From the NCBI GenBank assembly GCA_027449025.1, contig DAIDMK010000012.1, positions 8,048-70,433 of the forward strand: a stretch of 62,386 nucleotides of DNA, read 5' to 3'. Numbering within the stretch: position 1 is the first letter of the stretch; each line of letters starts with the position of its first letter. Below, one piece after another: positions 47,419 through 56,311 of this stretch. This DNA is from Lutibacter sp. GTDB taxonomy: Bacteria > Bacteroidota > Bacteroidia > Flavobacteriales > Flavobacteriaceae. Made by a program: the position numbers and the translations under genes. The notes under the pieces were generated by a model. That model was given only the letters and a program-made list of their open reading frames with translations, ran no database searches and was not told the DNA's origin.

Positions 47419-48129
47419 ATGAAACCTTTTCAATTCAAGCAATTTACCATTTTACAAGATAAAACAGCGATGAAAGTTGGTACCGATGGTGTTTTGTTGG
47501 GCGCTTGGGTGAATTTAGATTTTTCCCCTAACAGCATATTGGATATTGGCGCCGGCACAGGTTTAATAGCTTTAATGATGGCGCAGCGCAGTGATGCGGA
47601 AACCATTGATGCCATTGAATTAAATGATGCTGCTTATGAGCAAACGGTTGAAAATTTTGAAAATAGCGATTGGGCGGACCGATTGTTTTGTTACCACGCC
47701 TCCTTGCAAGAATTTGTAGCTGAAATTGAAGAGAAATACGATTTTATCATTTCAAATCCGCCTTTTTATACTTCAACCTATAAAGAACTTTCGGAAGCAC
47801 GGGCAATGGCGCGGCATTCGGAAAGTTTATCTTATACTGATTTATTGGAGTCAACTTCAAAATTATTGTCGGAGAAAGGAAATTGTGCATTTATAATTCC
47901 TTTTGAGGAAGAAGAAAATTTTCTAAAAATTGCTTCAGCGAACAAACTTTATCCAAACAGAATAACAAGAGTAAAAGGAGCAATAAACACATCGGTAAAA
48001 AGAAGCCTGCTTCAATTTTCTTTTGTGAAAACTGAAACAGCTTCCGAGGAATTAATCCTTGAAATATCAAGGCATAATTATTCTGAGGAATATAAAAACT
48101 TGGTCCGGGATTTTTACTTGAAATTGTAA
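47419..48129 (+). CDS. trmN6: tRNA1(Val) adenine-37 N6-methyltransferase-like protein
   Basis: A 236-residue SAM-dependent methyltransferase. FKQFTILQDKTAMKVGTDGVLLGAW (family start), ILDIGAGTGLIALMMAQ (SAM site), IEL acidic residue for ribose and SNPPFYTST (NPPF/Y catalytic motif of N6-adenine methyltransferases) are all present. It matches YfiC/TrmN6 in length. The first gene after the island, likely core chromosome. Confidence 0.85.
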   Translation: MKPFQFKQFTILQDKTAMKVGTDGVLLGAWVNLDFSPNSILDIGAGTGLIALMMAQRSDAETIDAIELNDAAYEQTVENFENSDWADRLFCYHASLQEFVAEIEEKYDFIISNPPFYTSTYKELSEARAMARHSESLSYTDLLESTSKLLSEKGNCAFIIPFEEEENFLKIASANKLYPNRITRVKGAINTSVKRSLLQFSFVKTETASEELILEISRHNYSEEYKNLVRDFYLKL

Positions 48130-48400
48130 CAATTATTGATTATATTTTAAAAATTACAGCACTTCAGTCGCGTGTTCTATGATAAAAACTAAATAAAAAA
48201 TCATAAAAAACAATTCAATTAAATTTTGTATTTAACCGCTAACTAAACGCAAAGGTTCACAAAGTTTTAAATCGCAATAAATCAATTATTGGCTAATCTC
48301 TATTTTAACCGCAAATGGCAATTTTGTTTTGGTTAACATTTGATTGCGCCAGACAAAATTGTTAAATCGTAATTCCTAAATCGTAAATCAATTTGCGTAA

Positions 48401-48505
48401 GTGATGGCAGTGGAAAGCCCACAGACACGCTTTTGGGCGTGGCGAGGACTTGCAGCGAACAGCACGACCCTCCGCCTTTTCGGCGGAGGGAAACGCCCAA
48501 AATTT
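48401..48505 (+). ncRNA. Candidate structured RNA element (GC-rich, possibly Flavo-1-like)
   Basis: A GC-rich island in AT-rich DNA between convergent genes. A 10-bp outer stem TTTTGGGCGT (48431-48440) / ACGCCCAAAA (48493-48502) encloses GGCGAGGACTTGCAGCGAAC and a 9-bp hairpin CCCTCCGCC / GGCGGAGGG with loop TTTTC. The left flank GCAGTGGAAAGCCC is also typical of a repeated flavobacterial element that I recall. The strand is not certain; Rfam Flavo-1 is a candidate match that I cannot verify. Confidence 0.45.
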
Positions 48506-48512
48506 AGTGCAA

Positions 48513-49883
48513 TTATCCCGTTACGCGTTCCGGATTATAACCCAAATAAGGCACTATTTTTTCGTGAAATACAATGCCATTTTCTTCCAGTTCTTTCAAA
48601 ATTGGTTCGTAAACTTCCTTCAGAATTGGCATTTGAACACCAGGCGTTTTAATTTCTCCATTTAGTATTTTCAGAGTAGCTATGGCTACAGGCAATCCAA
48701 CAGTTTTTGCCATAGAAGTGTATGTTTGGTTATCGCCAATGCAAACCATGCTGCTTTCAATTTGCTCTTTTTTGCCATTTAATTCGTAGCCAAAAAGATG
48801 CTGCATCACAATCATATCTTTGTCATTTTCTTTCAAGGTCCAGCTGTCTCTTAATATTTTTTCAAGAATTTGTGCAGGCGTTGCATTTTTCAGTCCAACT
48901 ATTTTTGTGGAACTAAAAATATCTAATTCGACCAATTTATCCCAAACAATATCATCCTGGTCAATTTTTAGATAATAGCGCAATTTTAACTCAACAGAAT
49001 CAAACGGATTGTAAGCCAAAAAAGAGTTTGTAAACTCACGGTAAGTCATGTGCTCTGAGTTTTCGATGGTATAACTATCGTCGGTCATTCCCAATTGTAT
49101 AAAAACATTCCAGGCCCTGGAAAAACCGACGCGCCTAATGGTTCCTCGGTATAGCGTTAAAATATCGTCCAACCCATAAACACTTTTGTATTTTAGGGAA
49201 TCTCGGTTGGCGTAGCCTTCAAATTTGCCATAACCGTCAATATTTAAAATTTCTGTGCGTCTAAATAATTTATGATAGGGGATGTATTTGTAGGTTCCTT
49301 CCTGTAAAAATTTTGCGGCGCCACCTTGTCCGGCCAAAACCACATTTCTTGGGTTCCAGGTAAATTTATAATTCCACAAGTTATCGTCACTTTCAGGAGC
49401 CACCAAGCCACCGGTAAATGATTCAAAAAGCAACATTTTACCGCCTTTTTCGCGAATGCGGTCTATTATTTGCATAGCGCTCATATGGTCAACTCCAGGG
49501 TCTAATCCGATTTCATTCATAAAAATCAGATTCTTTTTCACGGCTTCTTCATGAAGCGCATTCATTTCATTTGATATATAGGAGGCCGTTACCATATTTT
49601 TCCCAAATTCCAAACAATCTTTTGCCACGTTGATATGCAAATGGGCAGGAAGCATGGAAATTACAATGTCGGCATTTTTAATGGCTTCTTTTCTTTCTGC
49701 TTCATTTAAAATGTTAAGGGTTCTTGCGGTGCCATTTTCATGGTTGTTAACTTTACTTTTGGCAAGTTCCAAAGAAACATCGGCAACGGTGATATGAAGA
49801 TTTTCACTAAATGATTTCTTTAATAAATAAGTTATTAATGATGAAGATGATTGACCCCAACCAATAACCAGAATATTTCTCAT
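48513..49883 (-). CDS. Saccharopine dehydrogenase-family protein
   Basis: About 456 residues from the ATG at 49883 (a longer frame begins at 49925). N-terminal Rossmann motif NILVIGWGQSSSSLI, then VISMLPAHLHINVAKDC, EIGLDPGVDHMSAMQIIDR and a C-terminal dimerization domain. Matches lysine-degrading saccharopine dehydrogenase (glutamate-forming) family (GLDPGVDHM is diagnostic). Function in lysine catabolism is probable; the exact step is not certain. Confidence 0.8.
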   Translation of the reverse strand: MRNILVIGWGQSSSSLITYLLKKSFSENLHITVADVSLELAKSKVNNHENGTARTLNILNEAERKEAIKNADIVISMLPAHLHINVAKDCLEFGKNMVTASYISNEMNALHEEAVKKNLIFMNEIGLDPGVDHMSAMQIIDRIREKGGKMLLFESFTGGLVAPESDDNLWNYKFTWNPRNVVLAGQGGAAKFLQEGTYKYIPYHKLFRRTEILNIDGYGKFEGYANRDSLKYKSVYGLDDILTLYRGTIRRVGFSRAWNVFIQLGMTDDSYTIENSEHMTYREFTNSFLAYNPFDSVELKLRYYLKIDQDDIVWDKLVELDIFSSTKIVGLKNATPAQILEKILRDSWTLKENDKDMIVMQHLFGYELNGKKEQIESSMVCIGDNQTYTSMAKTVGLPVAIATLKILNGEIKTPGVQMPILKEVYEPILKELEENGIVFHEKIVPYLGYNPERVTG

Positions 49884-49955
49884 TCTTGTATTTTTATAGA
49901 TTTTTATAAGAATACGAAAATACAAATTTTTGGTAAAATTTATTGCATTATCATT

Positions 49956-50189
49956 TTAAATCTCGTGATCGTCAATTGATGATAAAATCTCTTTTGCTTT
50001 TTCAAAATCGGCACTGTTCACTTTAAGTCTATAGCCTTCAACAAAGGCGGTACCAATTATAGAATTTAAATTTTCATCAAAAACAAAACTTTGAATTTCG
50101 TAACTAGACAATAAAGTTTTAGCGATATGAATTTCGTGTATTAAACTGGAGACTAAAATGGTAACTAAGGCGTCTGAATTACTTTTCAT
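49956..50189 (-). CDS. DUF2007-family protein
   Basis: A 77-residue protein of the DUF2007 (putative signal-transducing) family: HEIHIAKTLLSSYEIQSFVFDEN and a GYRLKVNSADFEKAKEIL end. One small alpha-beta domain with no catalytic motif. The function is unknown. It is 72 nt upstream of the saccharopine dehydrogenase-like gene on the same strand. Confidence 0.75.
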   Translation of the reverse strand: MKSNSDALVTILVSSLIHEIHIAKTLLSSYEIQSFVFDENLNSIIGTAFVEGYRLKVNSADFEKAKEILSSIDDHEI

Positions 50190-50273
50190 AAGTATTAAAA
50201 TTTACCTAAATATACGAAATTAGGTTTTGAAACCGTGATAAATTTTATCTTTACGCTTTAAAAGTATCTAAAA

Positions 50274-50642
50274 ATGAAAAATATTTTGGGGATTACCGCT
50301 TTGTTGGGTGCGTTAACAATTGTGCTGGGTGCTTTCGGGGCGCATGCATTAGGTGAAACTTTATCTGAAAATGCGTTGAAAAGTTATGAAACGGCGGTGC
50401 GTTATCAAATGTACCATATTATTGTATTGTTGTTTGTAAATACTTATTCAGAATTTTCTTTAAAAACAAAAAACAATGTCAGCTATTTATTTTTTGCGGG
50501 GATTTTGTTTTTTTCAGGGTCTATTTACGCCATTACTTTAGGCGTAAATCCTAAAAATATTTGGTTTATAACGCCATTGGGAGGTTTATTTTTTATTTTG
50601 GGATGGTTAAAAATGGGAATTTCCTATTTTAAGAAAGAATAA
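50274..50642 (+). CDS. DUF423-family membrane protein (YgdD-like)
   Basis: A 122-residue integral membrane protein with four spans. The start ALLGALTIVLGAFGAHALGETLSE is the DUF423 signature, followed by YHIIVLLFVNTY and GSIYAITLGV. Found in most bacteria; the function is unknown. Confidence 0.85.
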   Translation: MKNILGITALLGALTIVLGAFGAHALGETLSENALKSYETAVRYQMYHIIVLLFVNTYSEFSLKTKNNVSYLFFAGILFFSGSIYAITLGVNPKNIWFITPLGGLFFILGWLKMGISYFKKE

Positions 50643-50968
50643 ACAGTTGATTTAATAATTAATTTATAATCCTTCAATTTTTTTTGTTGTACTAAACAAA
50701 TAAATTTACTTTTGACAAATATTTTTTATAAGGGAAAAAAGAAAGAAATGATTTTTTTTGACGAAACACGAAAACGATTTCGTAGAAAACGAACCTTGTG
50801 AAAAAATAGTTAAATTGCAGATTGATTGTGGTTTATGAAAATGAAAACGTTATCGTAGATTGTCTGTTTTTACTGATAAATATCATTAAAGCAACCTATA
50901 GTTAGTTCGAAATTTGTAATATAAACACAATGAGATTACCAATAAAAAACATAAATAAAACTGAAAAG
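50643..50968. other. Gene-free stretch upstream of pckA
   Basis: About 325 nt of AT-rich sequence. Around 50762-50792 it has ACGAAA, CGATTTCGT and AAAACGA arrangements that resemble LacI-type or carbon-control operators. No strong consensus promoter was found. It likely contains the pckA promoter and leader. Confidence 0.45.
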
Positions 50969-52570
50969 ATGAAAAATATTAAAGTTATTCAGGAGTTACA
51001 CAATCTTGGAATTACAGGATATCATGAAGTTTCTTACAATCCTACTTTCGAAGAATTATACCAGGCAGAAGTTTCTCACCAATGTGTTGGATTTGAAAAA
51101 GGTGCTTTAACCAATAGTGGTGCGGTGGCAGTAAAAACAGGTATTTTTACTGGACGTTCGCCTAAAGATAGATTTATTGTGAAAGATGATGTTACTAAAG
51201 ATACCATTTATTGGGATGATAAAGTGAATTTTCCAACCACATTGGAAGTCTATAATGACTTAAAATCTTTGGTGCTTAATCAACTTTCCACTTCAAAAAA
51301 AATATACGTTGTTGATGCATTTTGTGGAACAAATCCAGATACACGATTAAAAGTTCGTTTTGTTATGGAAGTTGCTTGGCAGGCTCATTTTGTCACCAAT
51401 ATGTTTATCAGACCTTCAACTTACGAATTGGAAAACTTTGGTGAGCCAGATTTTATTGTAATGAACGCTTCAAAAACTGTAAATCCGAAATGGAAAGAAC
51501 ATAAATTGAATTCAGAGAATTTTGTGGTATTTAACCTTACTGAAAAAGTGCAATTGATTGGTGGTAGCTGGTATGGTGGTGAAATGAAAAAAGGAATGTT
51601 TTCTATTATGAACTATTACTTACCACTTCGCGGAATTGCTTCTATGCACTGTTCTGCCAACGTTGGTGAAAAAGGTGATGTTGCTGTGTTCTTCGGATTA
51701 TCTGGAACAGGAAAAACCACACTTTCTGCCGATCCAAAACGTTATTTAATAGGAGATGATGAACACGGCTGGGATCACAATGGTGTATTCAATTTTGAAG
51801 GCGGATGCTATGCCAAGGTAATCGATTTAAGTGAAAAAAACGAACCTGATATTTGGAGAGCCATTAAAAGAGACGCTTTATTGGAAAATGTATCTGTTAA
51901 CGAATATGGTGAAGTAGATTTCTATAATCACTCAATAACTGAAAATTCAAGGGTTTCTTATCCAATTTACCATATAAATAAAATTGTGTTGCCGTCGAAA
52001 GCTGGCCATGCAAGTAAAATAATTTATCTTTCTGCCGATGCTTTTGGTGTTTTGCCTCCAGTTTCAGTGTTGAATGATGCCCAAGCGCAATACCACTTTT
52101 TATGTGGATTTACCTCTAAATTAGCTGGTACGGAAAGAGGAATTACAGAACCCTTACCATCTTTTTCTCCTGCATTTGGTGAAGCATTTTTAACGTTACA
52201 CCCAACAATGTATTCTAAAACATTGGTTTCAAAAATGAAAGAACACAATGCCAAGGCATATCTTGTAAATACTGGCTGGAACGGAACGGGAAATAGAATA
52301 TCATTAAAAGATACACGCGCTATTATTGATGCCATTATTGATGGATCAATAGACAAAGCTGAAACAGTGGATATTCCTTTCTTAAATTTGAAAGCACCCA
52401 AATCTTTAGAGAAAGTTAGTGATATTTTAGACCCTAGAAAAACATATTCCAATGTGGATGAATGGGAAGAAAAAGCGATAAAATTGGCTAAATTGTATAT
52501 TAAAAACTTTGAGAAATATACCAATACCGAAGCAGGAAAAGCTTTGGTGGTAGCAGGTCCTCAGCTTTAG
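50969..52570 (+). CDS. pckA: Phosphoenolpyruvate carboxykinase (ATP)
   Basis: About 533 residues from the ATG at 50969 (the frame is open to 50930). Catalyses oxaloacetate + ATP to PEP + CO2 + ADP, the first step of gluconeogenesis. Visible: [14 protein letters not shown], the [13 protein letters not shown] segment, [26 protein letters not shown] (kinase-1a P-loop and metal site) and [10 protein letters not shown]. Full length and normal for the ATP-type family. Confidence 0.95.
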   Translation: MKNIKVIQELHNLGITGYHEVSYNPTFEELYQAEVSHQCVGFEKGALTNSGAVAVKTGIFTGRSPKDRFIVKDDVTKDTIYWDDKVNFPTTLEVYNDLKSLVLNQLSTSKKIYVVDAFCGTNPDTRLKVRFVMEVAWQAHFVTNMFIRPSTYELENFGEPDFIVMNASKTVNPKWKEHKLNSENFVVFNLTEKVQLIGGSWYGGEMKKGMFSIMNYYLPLRGIASMHCSANVGEKGDVAVFFGLSGTGKTTLSADPKRYLIGDDEHGWDHNGVFNFEGGCYAKVIDLSEKNEPDIWRAIKRDALLENVSVNEYGEVDFYNHSITENSRVSYPIYHINKIVLPSKAGHASKIIYLSADAFGVLPPVSVLNDAQAQYHFLCGFTSKLAGTERGITEPLPSFSPAFGEAFLTLHPTMYSKTLVSKMKEHNAKAYLVNTGWNGTGNRISLKDTRAIIDAIIDGSIDKAETVDIPFLNLKAPKSLEKVSDILDPRKTYSNVDEWEEKAIKLAKLYIKNFEKYTNTEAGKALVVAGPQL

Positions 52571-52596
52571 GCAAAATTAAAATCGATATAAATATA

Positions 52597-52625
52597 AAAG
52601 TCTTCTATTTGGAAGGCTTTTTTTT
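52597..52625 (+). terminator. Terminator after pckA
   Basis: AAAGTCTTC / GAAGGCTTT stem with a G:T pair, 6-nt loop, followed by a run of eight T. 27 nt after the pckA stop. Confidence 0.85.
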
Positions 52626-52657
52626 ATTTCAAAAGTTGTTATCTTGCAGAATCAATT

Positions 52658-53971
52658 ATGAAGAAAAAAATAAAAGCAATTAGCGAATCTCTAAACCAAT
52701 TTATTAAATTAGAAACAACAGGAAGTTTGCTTCTTTTTGCATTTTCTATTTTGGCTGTAATTTTGGCAAATTCTCCTCTTGGAAATTATTACGAACAGTT
52801 TTGGCGCTATAAAATAGCGATAGGATTTGTAAATACAGATTTTTATTTGGAAAAATCCTTGATTTTGTGGATCAATGATGGATTAATGGCCGTCTTTTTC
52901 TTTGTGATTGGTCTAGAAGTTAAACGAGAAGTTTTAACGGGAGAATTAACCACTTTAAGGAAAGCATCCTTGCCTATTTTTGCTGCGGTGGGTGGTATGG
53001 TTTTTCCGGTGTTTATATTTATCTTCTTAAATCATGGGGAAGTAGGGACTGAAGGCTGGGGAATTCCAATGGCAACGGATATTGCTTTTACTTTAGGAAT
53101 TTTAAAATTGTTGGGAAATAGGGTGCCGTTGGGCCTGAAAATATTTTTAACGGCTTTTGCCATTGTTGATGATATTGGTGCTGTATTGGTGATTGCCATT
53201 TTTTACAGCGCAAATATTCAATGGGACTTGATAACCTATGCCATACTAATTGTTTCGGGGCTTGGACTTTTAAGCTATAAGCATTTGTATTCTAAATACT
53301 TTTTTTTCGTAATGGGATTTGCAGTTTGGGTATTATTTTTAAAATCTGGAGTTCACCCAACAATTGCAGGAATATTATTGGCATTAACAATACCAATGTA
53401 TCGAAAAATTAATTTAAGTGAATACGAAAAAGCATTATCAGCCCAATTGGAGAATTTTAAAGGACGCAAATTCAAAAACCCTCAATTACTTAACAAAAAC
53501 CAATTGGAGATTGTTGATGAGATTGAAACTATTAGCAACCAAGTGCAATCTCCGTTGCAACATTTGGAAAATTCGCTTCATGGCTGGGTTTCCTATGTAA
53601 TTATGCCAATTTTTGCACTGGCCAATGCAGGCGTGGTATTAAGTTTTAGCGGATTGGCAAATACAGGCCATATCACTATGAATATTGCTATGGCGTTGGT
53701 TTTTGGAAATATAATTGGTATTATGTTGCTTTCTTATTTAGCCATTAAATTTAAGTTTGCCGATTTGCCAAAAGGCGTAAAATTTAAAAATTTATTGGGT
53801 GTGAGTATTTTGGGTGGACTCGGATTTACCATGTCCTTATTTATCACTAATTTGGCTTATGATAATGAGACTTTTATTGTAGCTGCAAAAATGGGTGTTA
53901 TTTTAGGCTCTCTTGTTGCAGGAATTACAGGTTATATGGTTTTAAGAATGCAATTGAAACCAAAGAACTAA
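52658..53971 (+). CDS. nhaA: Na+/H+ antiporter NhaA
   Basis: A 437-residue antiporter with 12 spans. Diagnostic segments: NDGLMAVFFFVIGLEVKREVL, GWGIPMATDIAFTLGILKLL, FLTAFAIVDDIGAVLVIAIFY (the two essential Asp residues of span V) and GFTMSLFITNLAY. Exports Na+ in exchange for protons. 437 aa is longer than E. coli NhaA (388) because of a cytoplasmic loop (AQLENFKGRKFKNPQ), as in other Bacteroidetes. Confidence 0.95.
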   Translation: MKKKIKAISESLNQFIKLETTGSLLLFAFSILAVILANSPLGNYYEQFWRYKIAIGFVNTDFYLEKSLILWINDGLMAVFFFVIGLEVKREVLTGELTTLRKASLPIFAAVGGMVFPVFIFIFLNHGEVGTEGWGIPMATDIAFTLGILKLLGNRVPLGLKIFLTAFAIVDDIGAVLVIAIFYSANIQWDLITYAILIVSGLGLLSYKHLYSKYFFFVMGFAVWVLFLKSGVHPTIAGILLALTIPMYRKINLSEYEKALSAQLENFKGRKFKNPQLLNKNQLEIVDEIETISNQVQSPLQHLENSLHGWVSYVIMPIFALANAGVVLSFSGLANTGHITMNIAMALVFGNIIGIMLLSYLAIKFKFADLPKGVKFKNLLGVSILGGLGFTMSLFITNLAYDNETFIVAAKMGVILGSLVAGITGYMVLRMQLKPKN

Positions 53972-53975
53972 AGCG

Positions 53976-54374
53976 CTAAAAAAAGCGCTGCTTGTATTTG
54001 TGCTCTACAAATTTAAAATAATTGTAAAGCTTATAATTTACCTCTAAACCATAATCAACATAAAAATTGTAGTCTATTTGGTTTTCATAAATATCGCTCC
54101 GATATCTTAGGGGATTTCTGGCTCGGATGTTCCATTCTGTTACATAAAATTTGTTTTTTGTTTCATAAAATTCCTTCGAATAAAAATTCATCGGTTTGGC
54201 AATTGTATTTAAATAAGTCTCAAATCCAATATCTATAATAATGATTTCATATTCCAAACTGTCATTTGCAATTCTAACCACTTCATCAGAAGAGTTGGTT
54301 TCAGTTGTTTTGATTGTAGAGGAACAGGCGACAATAAATAAGCCTAAAGTCACATAATATAAGAGCGTTTTCAT
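53976..54374 (-). CDS. DUF6146-family lipoprotein
   Basis: A 132-residue lipoprotein (signal peptide with lipobox FIVAC). It contains FETYLNTIAKPMNFYSKEFYETKN and NPLRYRSDIYENQIDYNFYVDYG, both features of the DUF6146 family of Bacteroidetes. Function unknown. It overlaps no other gene and is convergent with nhaA. Confidence 0.7.
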   Translation of the reverse strand: MKTLLYYVTLGLFIVACSSTIKTTETNSSDEVVRIANDSLEYEIIIIDIGFETYLNTIAKPMNFYSKEFYETKNKFYVTEWNIRARNPLRYRSDIYENQIDYNFYVDYGLEVNYKLYNYFKFVEHKYKQRFF

Positions 54375-54468
54375 AATCAGCTGGTTTTAGGTTGCTTAAA
54401 ATTACGTAAATAATGTCAATTTTTATGTTAAAATTTCTAATTTAGTGTTTCCTTTAAATCGAAATGAA

Positions 54469-55032
54469 ATGAATAAAACACGATGTGGCTGGTGCAAAAA
54501 CGATCCGCTTTATATGGCTTATCATGATACAGAGTGGGGAATTCCCATATATAACGATGATAAATTATTTGAATTCTTAATTTTAGAAACTTTTCAGGCA
54601 GGTTTAAGCTGGATTACGATTCTTCGAAAAAGAGAAAATTTTAGAAGTGCTTTTGATGATTTTGATTATAAAAAAATCGCCAATTATTCTGAAGCTAAAT
54701 ATGAAGAATTATTGCTTGATGCAGGAATTATCAGAAACAAATTGAAAATAAAAGCCACCATTTCCAATGCTATTGCCTTTATGGATGTTCAACAAGAATT
54801 TGGCTCGTTTTCAAACTATATCTGGAGTTTCACCAATGGAAAACCCATCAAAAATAAATGGAAAACCCTGAGCGAACTCCCTGCAACAACTGAATTGTCG
54901 GATATTGTTTCAATAGATTTAAAAAAACGCGGATTCAAATTTGTGGGTTCAACCGTAATTTACGCACATATGCAAGCCACCGGAATGATCAATGACCATG
55001 TTATTGATTGCTTTAGATATCATGAAGTATAA
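54469..55032 (+). CDS. tag: DNA-3-methyladenine glycosylase I
   Basis: About 187 residues from ATG 54469 (GTG at 54445 is upstream in frame). It removes 3-methyladenine from DNA. RCGWCKNDPLYMAYHDTEWG, FQAGLSWITILRKRENFRSAF, IIRNKLKI and the C-terminal HxxH (HMQATGMINDH) match the TagI family, including the Zn-binding Cys and His residues. Length is right for the family. Confidence 0.92.
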   Translation: MNKTRCGWCKNDPLYMAYHDTEWGIPIYNDDKLFEFLILETFQAGLSWITILRKRENFRSAFDDFDYKKIANYSEAKYEELLLDAGIIRNKLKIKATISNAIAFMDVQQEFGSFSNYIWSFTNGKPIKNKWKTLSELPATTELSDIVSIDLKKRGFKFVGSTVIYAHMQATGMINDHVIDCFRYHEV

Positions 55033-55083
55033 TTTGGATTTACGATTTTTATTTTGATTTCCAATCCATACTTCGGCAGACCT

Positions 55084-55483
55084 ACCCATCTGGCGCATAC
55101 GGTATGATGTTTGGGTACAAAATATCGTTATCAAGTTTTAAGAGGAGGTACTCCATTACGTTGTAGAGAATTATCAAAAAAAATTGATGATGCAGAAGGC
55201 GTTGAGATTTTAAAAGGAGTTATAAGTTCTGACCACGTTCCTATATATTGCGCATAATCCTAAACCAGCCTAAGTATTATGCTGGAACAAGTGAAGGGCA
55301 GATTATTGAGGAAGTTACACCATAAACTTTCAAAATTACGAGAAAGATATTAGAGAAAATATTTTTGGTCTAATGGATATGATGCTTGGAGTACAGAAAA
55401 TATAGCAGGTAATAAGGTGAATGAATATATAGAATATCACAGGAAAGATGAATCAGAGAATTCTAATTTTATATTAAAATAGG
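55084..55483 (+). pseudogene. Decayed IS200-type transposase gene
   Basis: Resembles the intact IS200 TnpA at 14987: TGGGTACAAAATATCGTTAT (one base lost against GTTACAAAATATCG), then RCRELSKKIDDAEGVEILKGVISSDHV. In the HUH motif the second His is changed (SDHVP) and frameshifts and stops follow. The tail reads VNEYIEYHRKD and ends in ISRILK-like sequence to 55483. A right-end hairpin AAACCTCTCCGCT / TGCAGAGTGGTTT lies at about 55512-55540. So a dead element; the two IS copies are relatives of different age. Confidence 0.75.
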
Positions 55484-55590
55484 TAGAGGGATTTTCAATC
55501 TCCAGTGAAACAAACCTCTCCGCTTTCAGTGCAGAGTGGTTTGGTGAATTATTACTTAACTTAATGATAGAGCCCTTTTGGGATAGCTGG

Positions 55591-55890
55591 CTACAGGTAC
55601 TGTTTTACCAACCCAATTAAGGTATTGGCATCTTGGTCACCAGATTGGCGCCATTTCATTTCTCCGTCTTTGTAAATTATAAATGTAGGATTTCCCTTAA
55701 TTCTAAGGGCGTTTGCAAGCGTCTCGTTTTTTTCGATATCAATTTTTATCACTTTCGCTTTATCACCAAGGGCGGCCGCAACATCTCTTAAAATATCGTG
55801 TACATCATCAGGTTTTTCTTCTTCCCATTCTGCGTAAAAATCGATTAACACAGGAATCTCTGAACTAATTAATTCTCCGAATTTTGCCAT
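55591..55890 (-). CDS. Thioredoxin-fold protein without the CxxC motif
   Basis: A 99-residue thioredoxin-like protein (VLIDFYAEWEEEKPDDVHDI, KAVKIDIEKNETLA-type sheet, GNPTFIIYKDGE with cis-Pro). The active-site CGPC is replaced by EEEKPD, so no redox chemistry is possible. It may be a binding or chaperone version. No signal peptide. Position next to polA is not informative. Confidence 0.85.
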   Translation of the reverse strand: MAKFGELISSEIPVLIDFYAEWEEEKPDDVHDILRDVAAALGDKAKVIKIDIEKNETLANALRIKGNPTFIIYKDGEMKWRQSGDQDANTLIGLVKQYL

Positions 55891-56311
55891 AAACTAACAT
55901 TTTTTTGTGAAATGTTTTAAAAAAAATAAAAGCCTTATATATACAAATGTAACATTTTTATTGAAATAATCGACGCCTACTTCATATTCAGTATAATTAC
56001 CTTTATTTCAGACCAAATTCCTAAACAACCTAAAAAGGCCAAAACCCTTGTTAAACTTCAATGCAAATCCACATTTCGGGCATACGACCACTTAAGGTGC
56101 GTTGATTTTGCTCTTATGATTTTTTATTTCGGCATTTCAATGGGTACTATAAAGTTCAATTACTTTCATTTAACGATTGGCTCATAGTAGATTAATAAAC
56201 AAGAAAGTTAAACAGTTACTAGGCCGTCATAAGTTTTAAAATATGATTGATGAATAGTTAAAATTGATTTTATTACTTTTACAAAAACAAACTTTTCAAT
56301 ATCATACGTCA
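55891..56311. other. Gene-free stretch upstream of polA
   Basis: About 420 nt between the divergent thioredoxin-like gene and polA. AT-rich, with a poly-A/T region at 55903-55945. A segment around 56070-56110 (GGGCATACGACCACTTAAGG) is richer in GC and may be a decayed insertion. No gene is seen. Confidence 0.45.
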
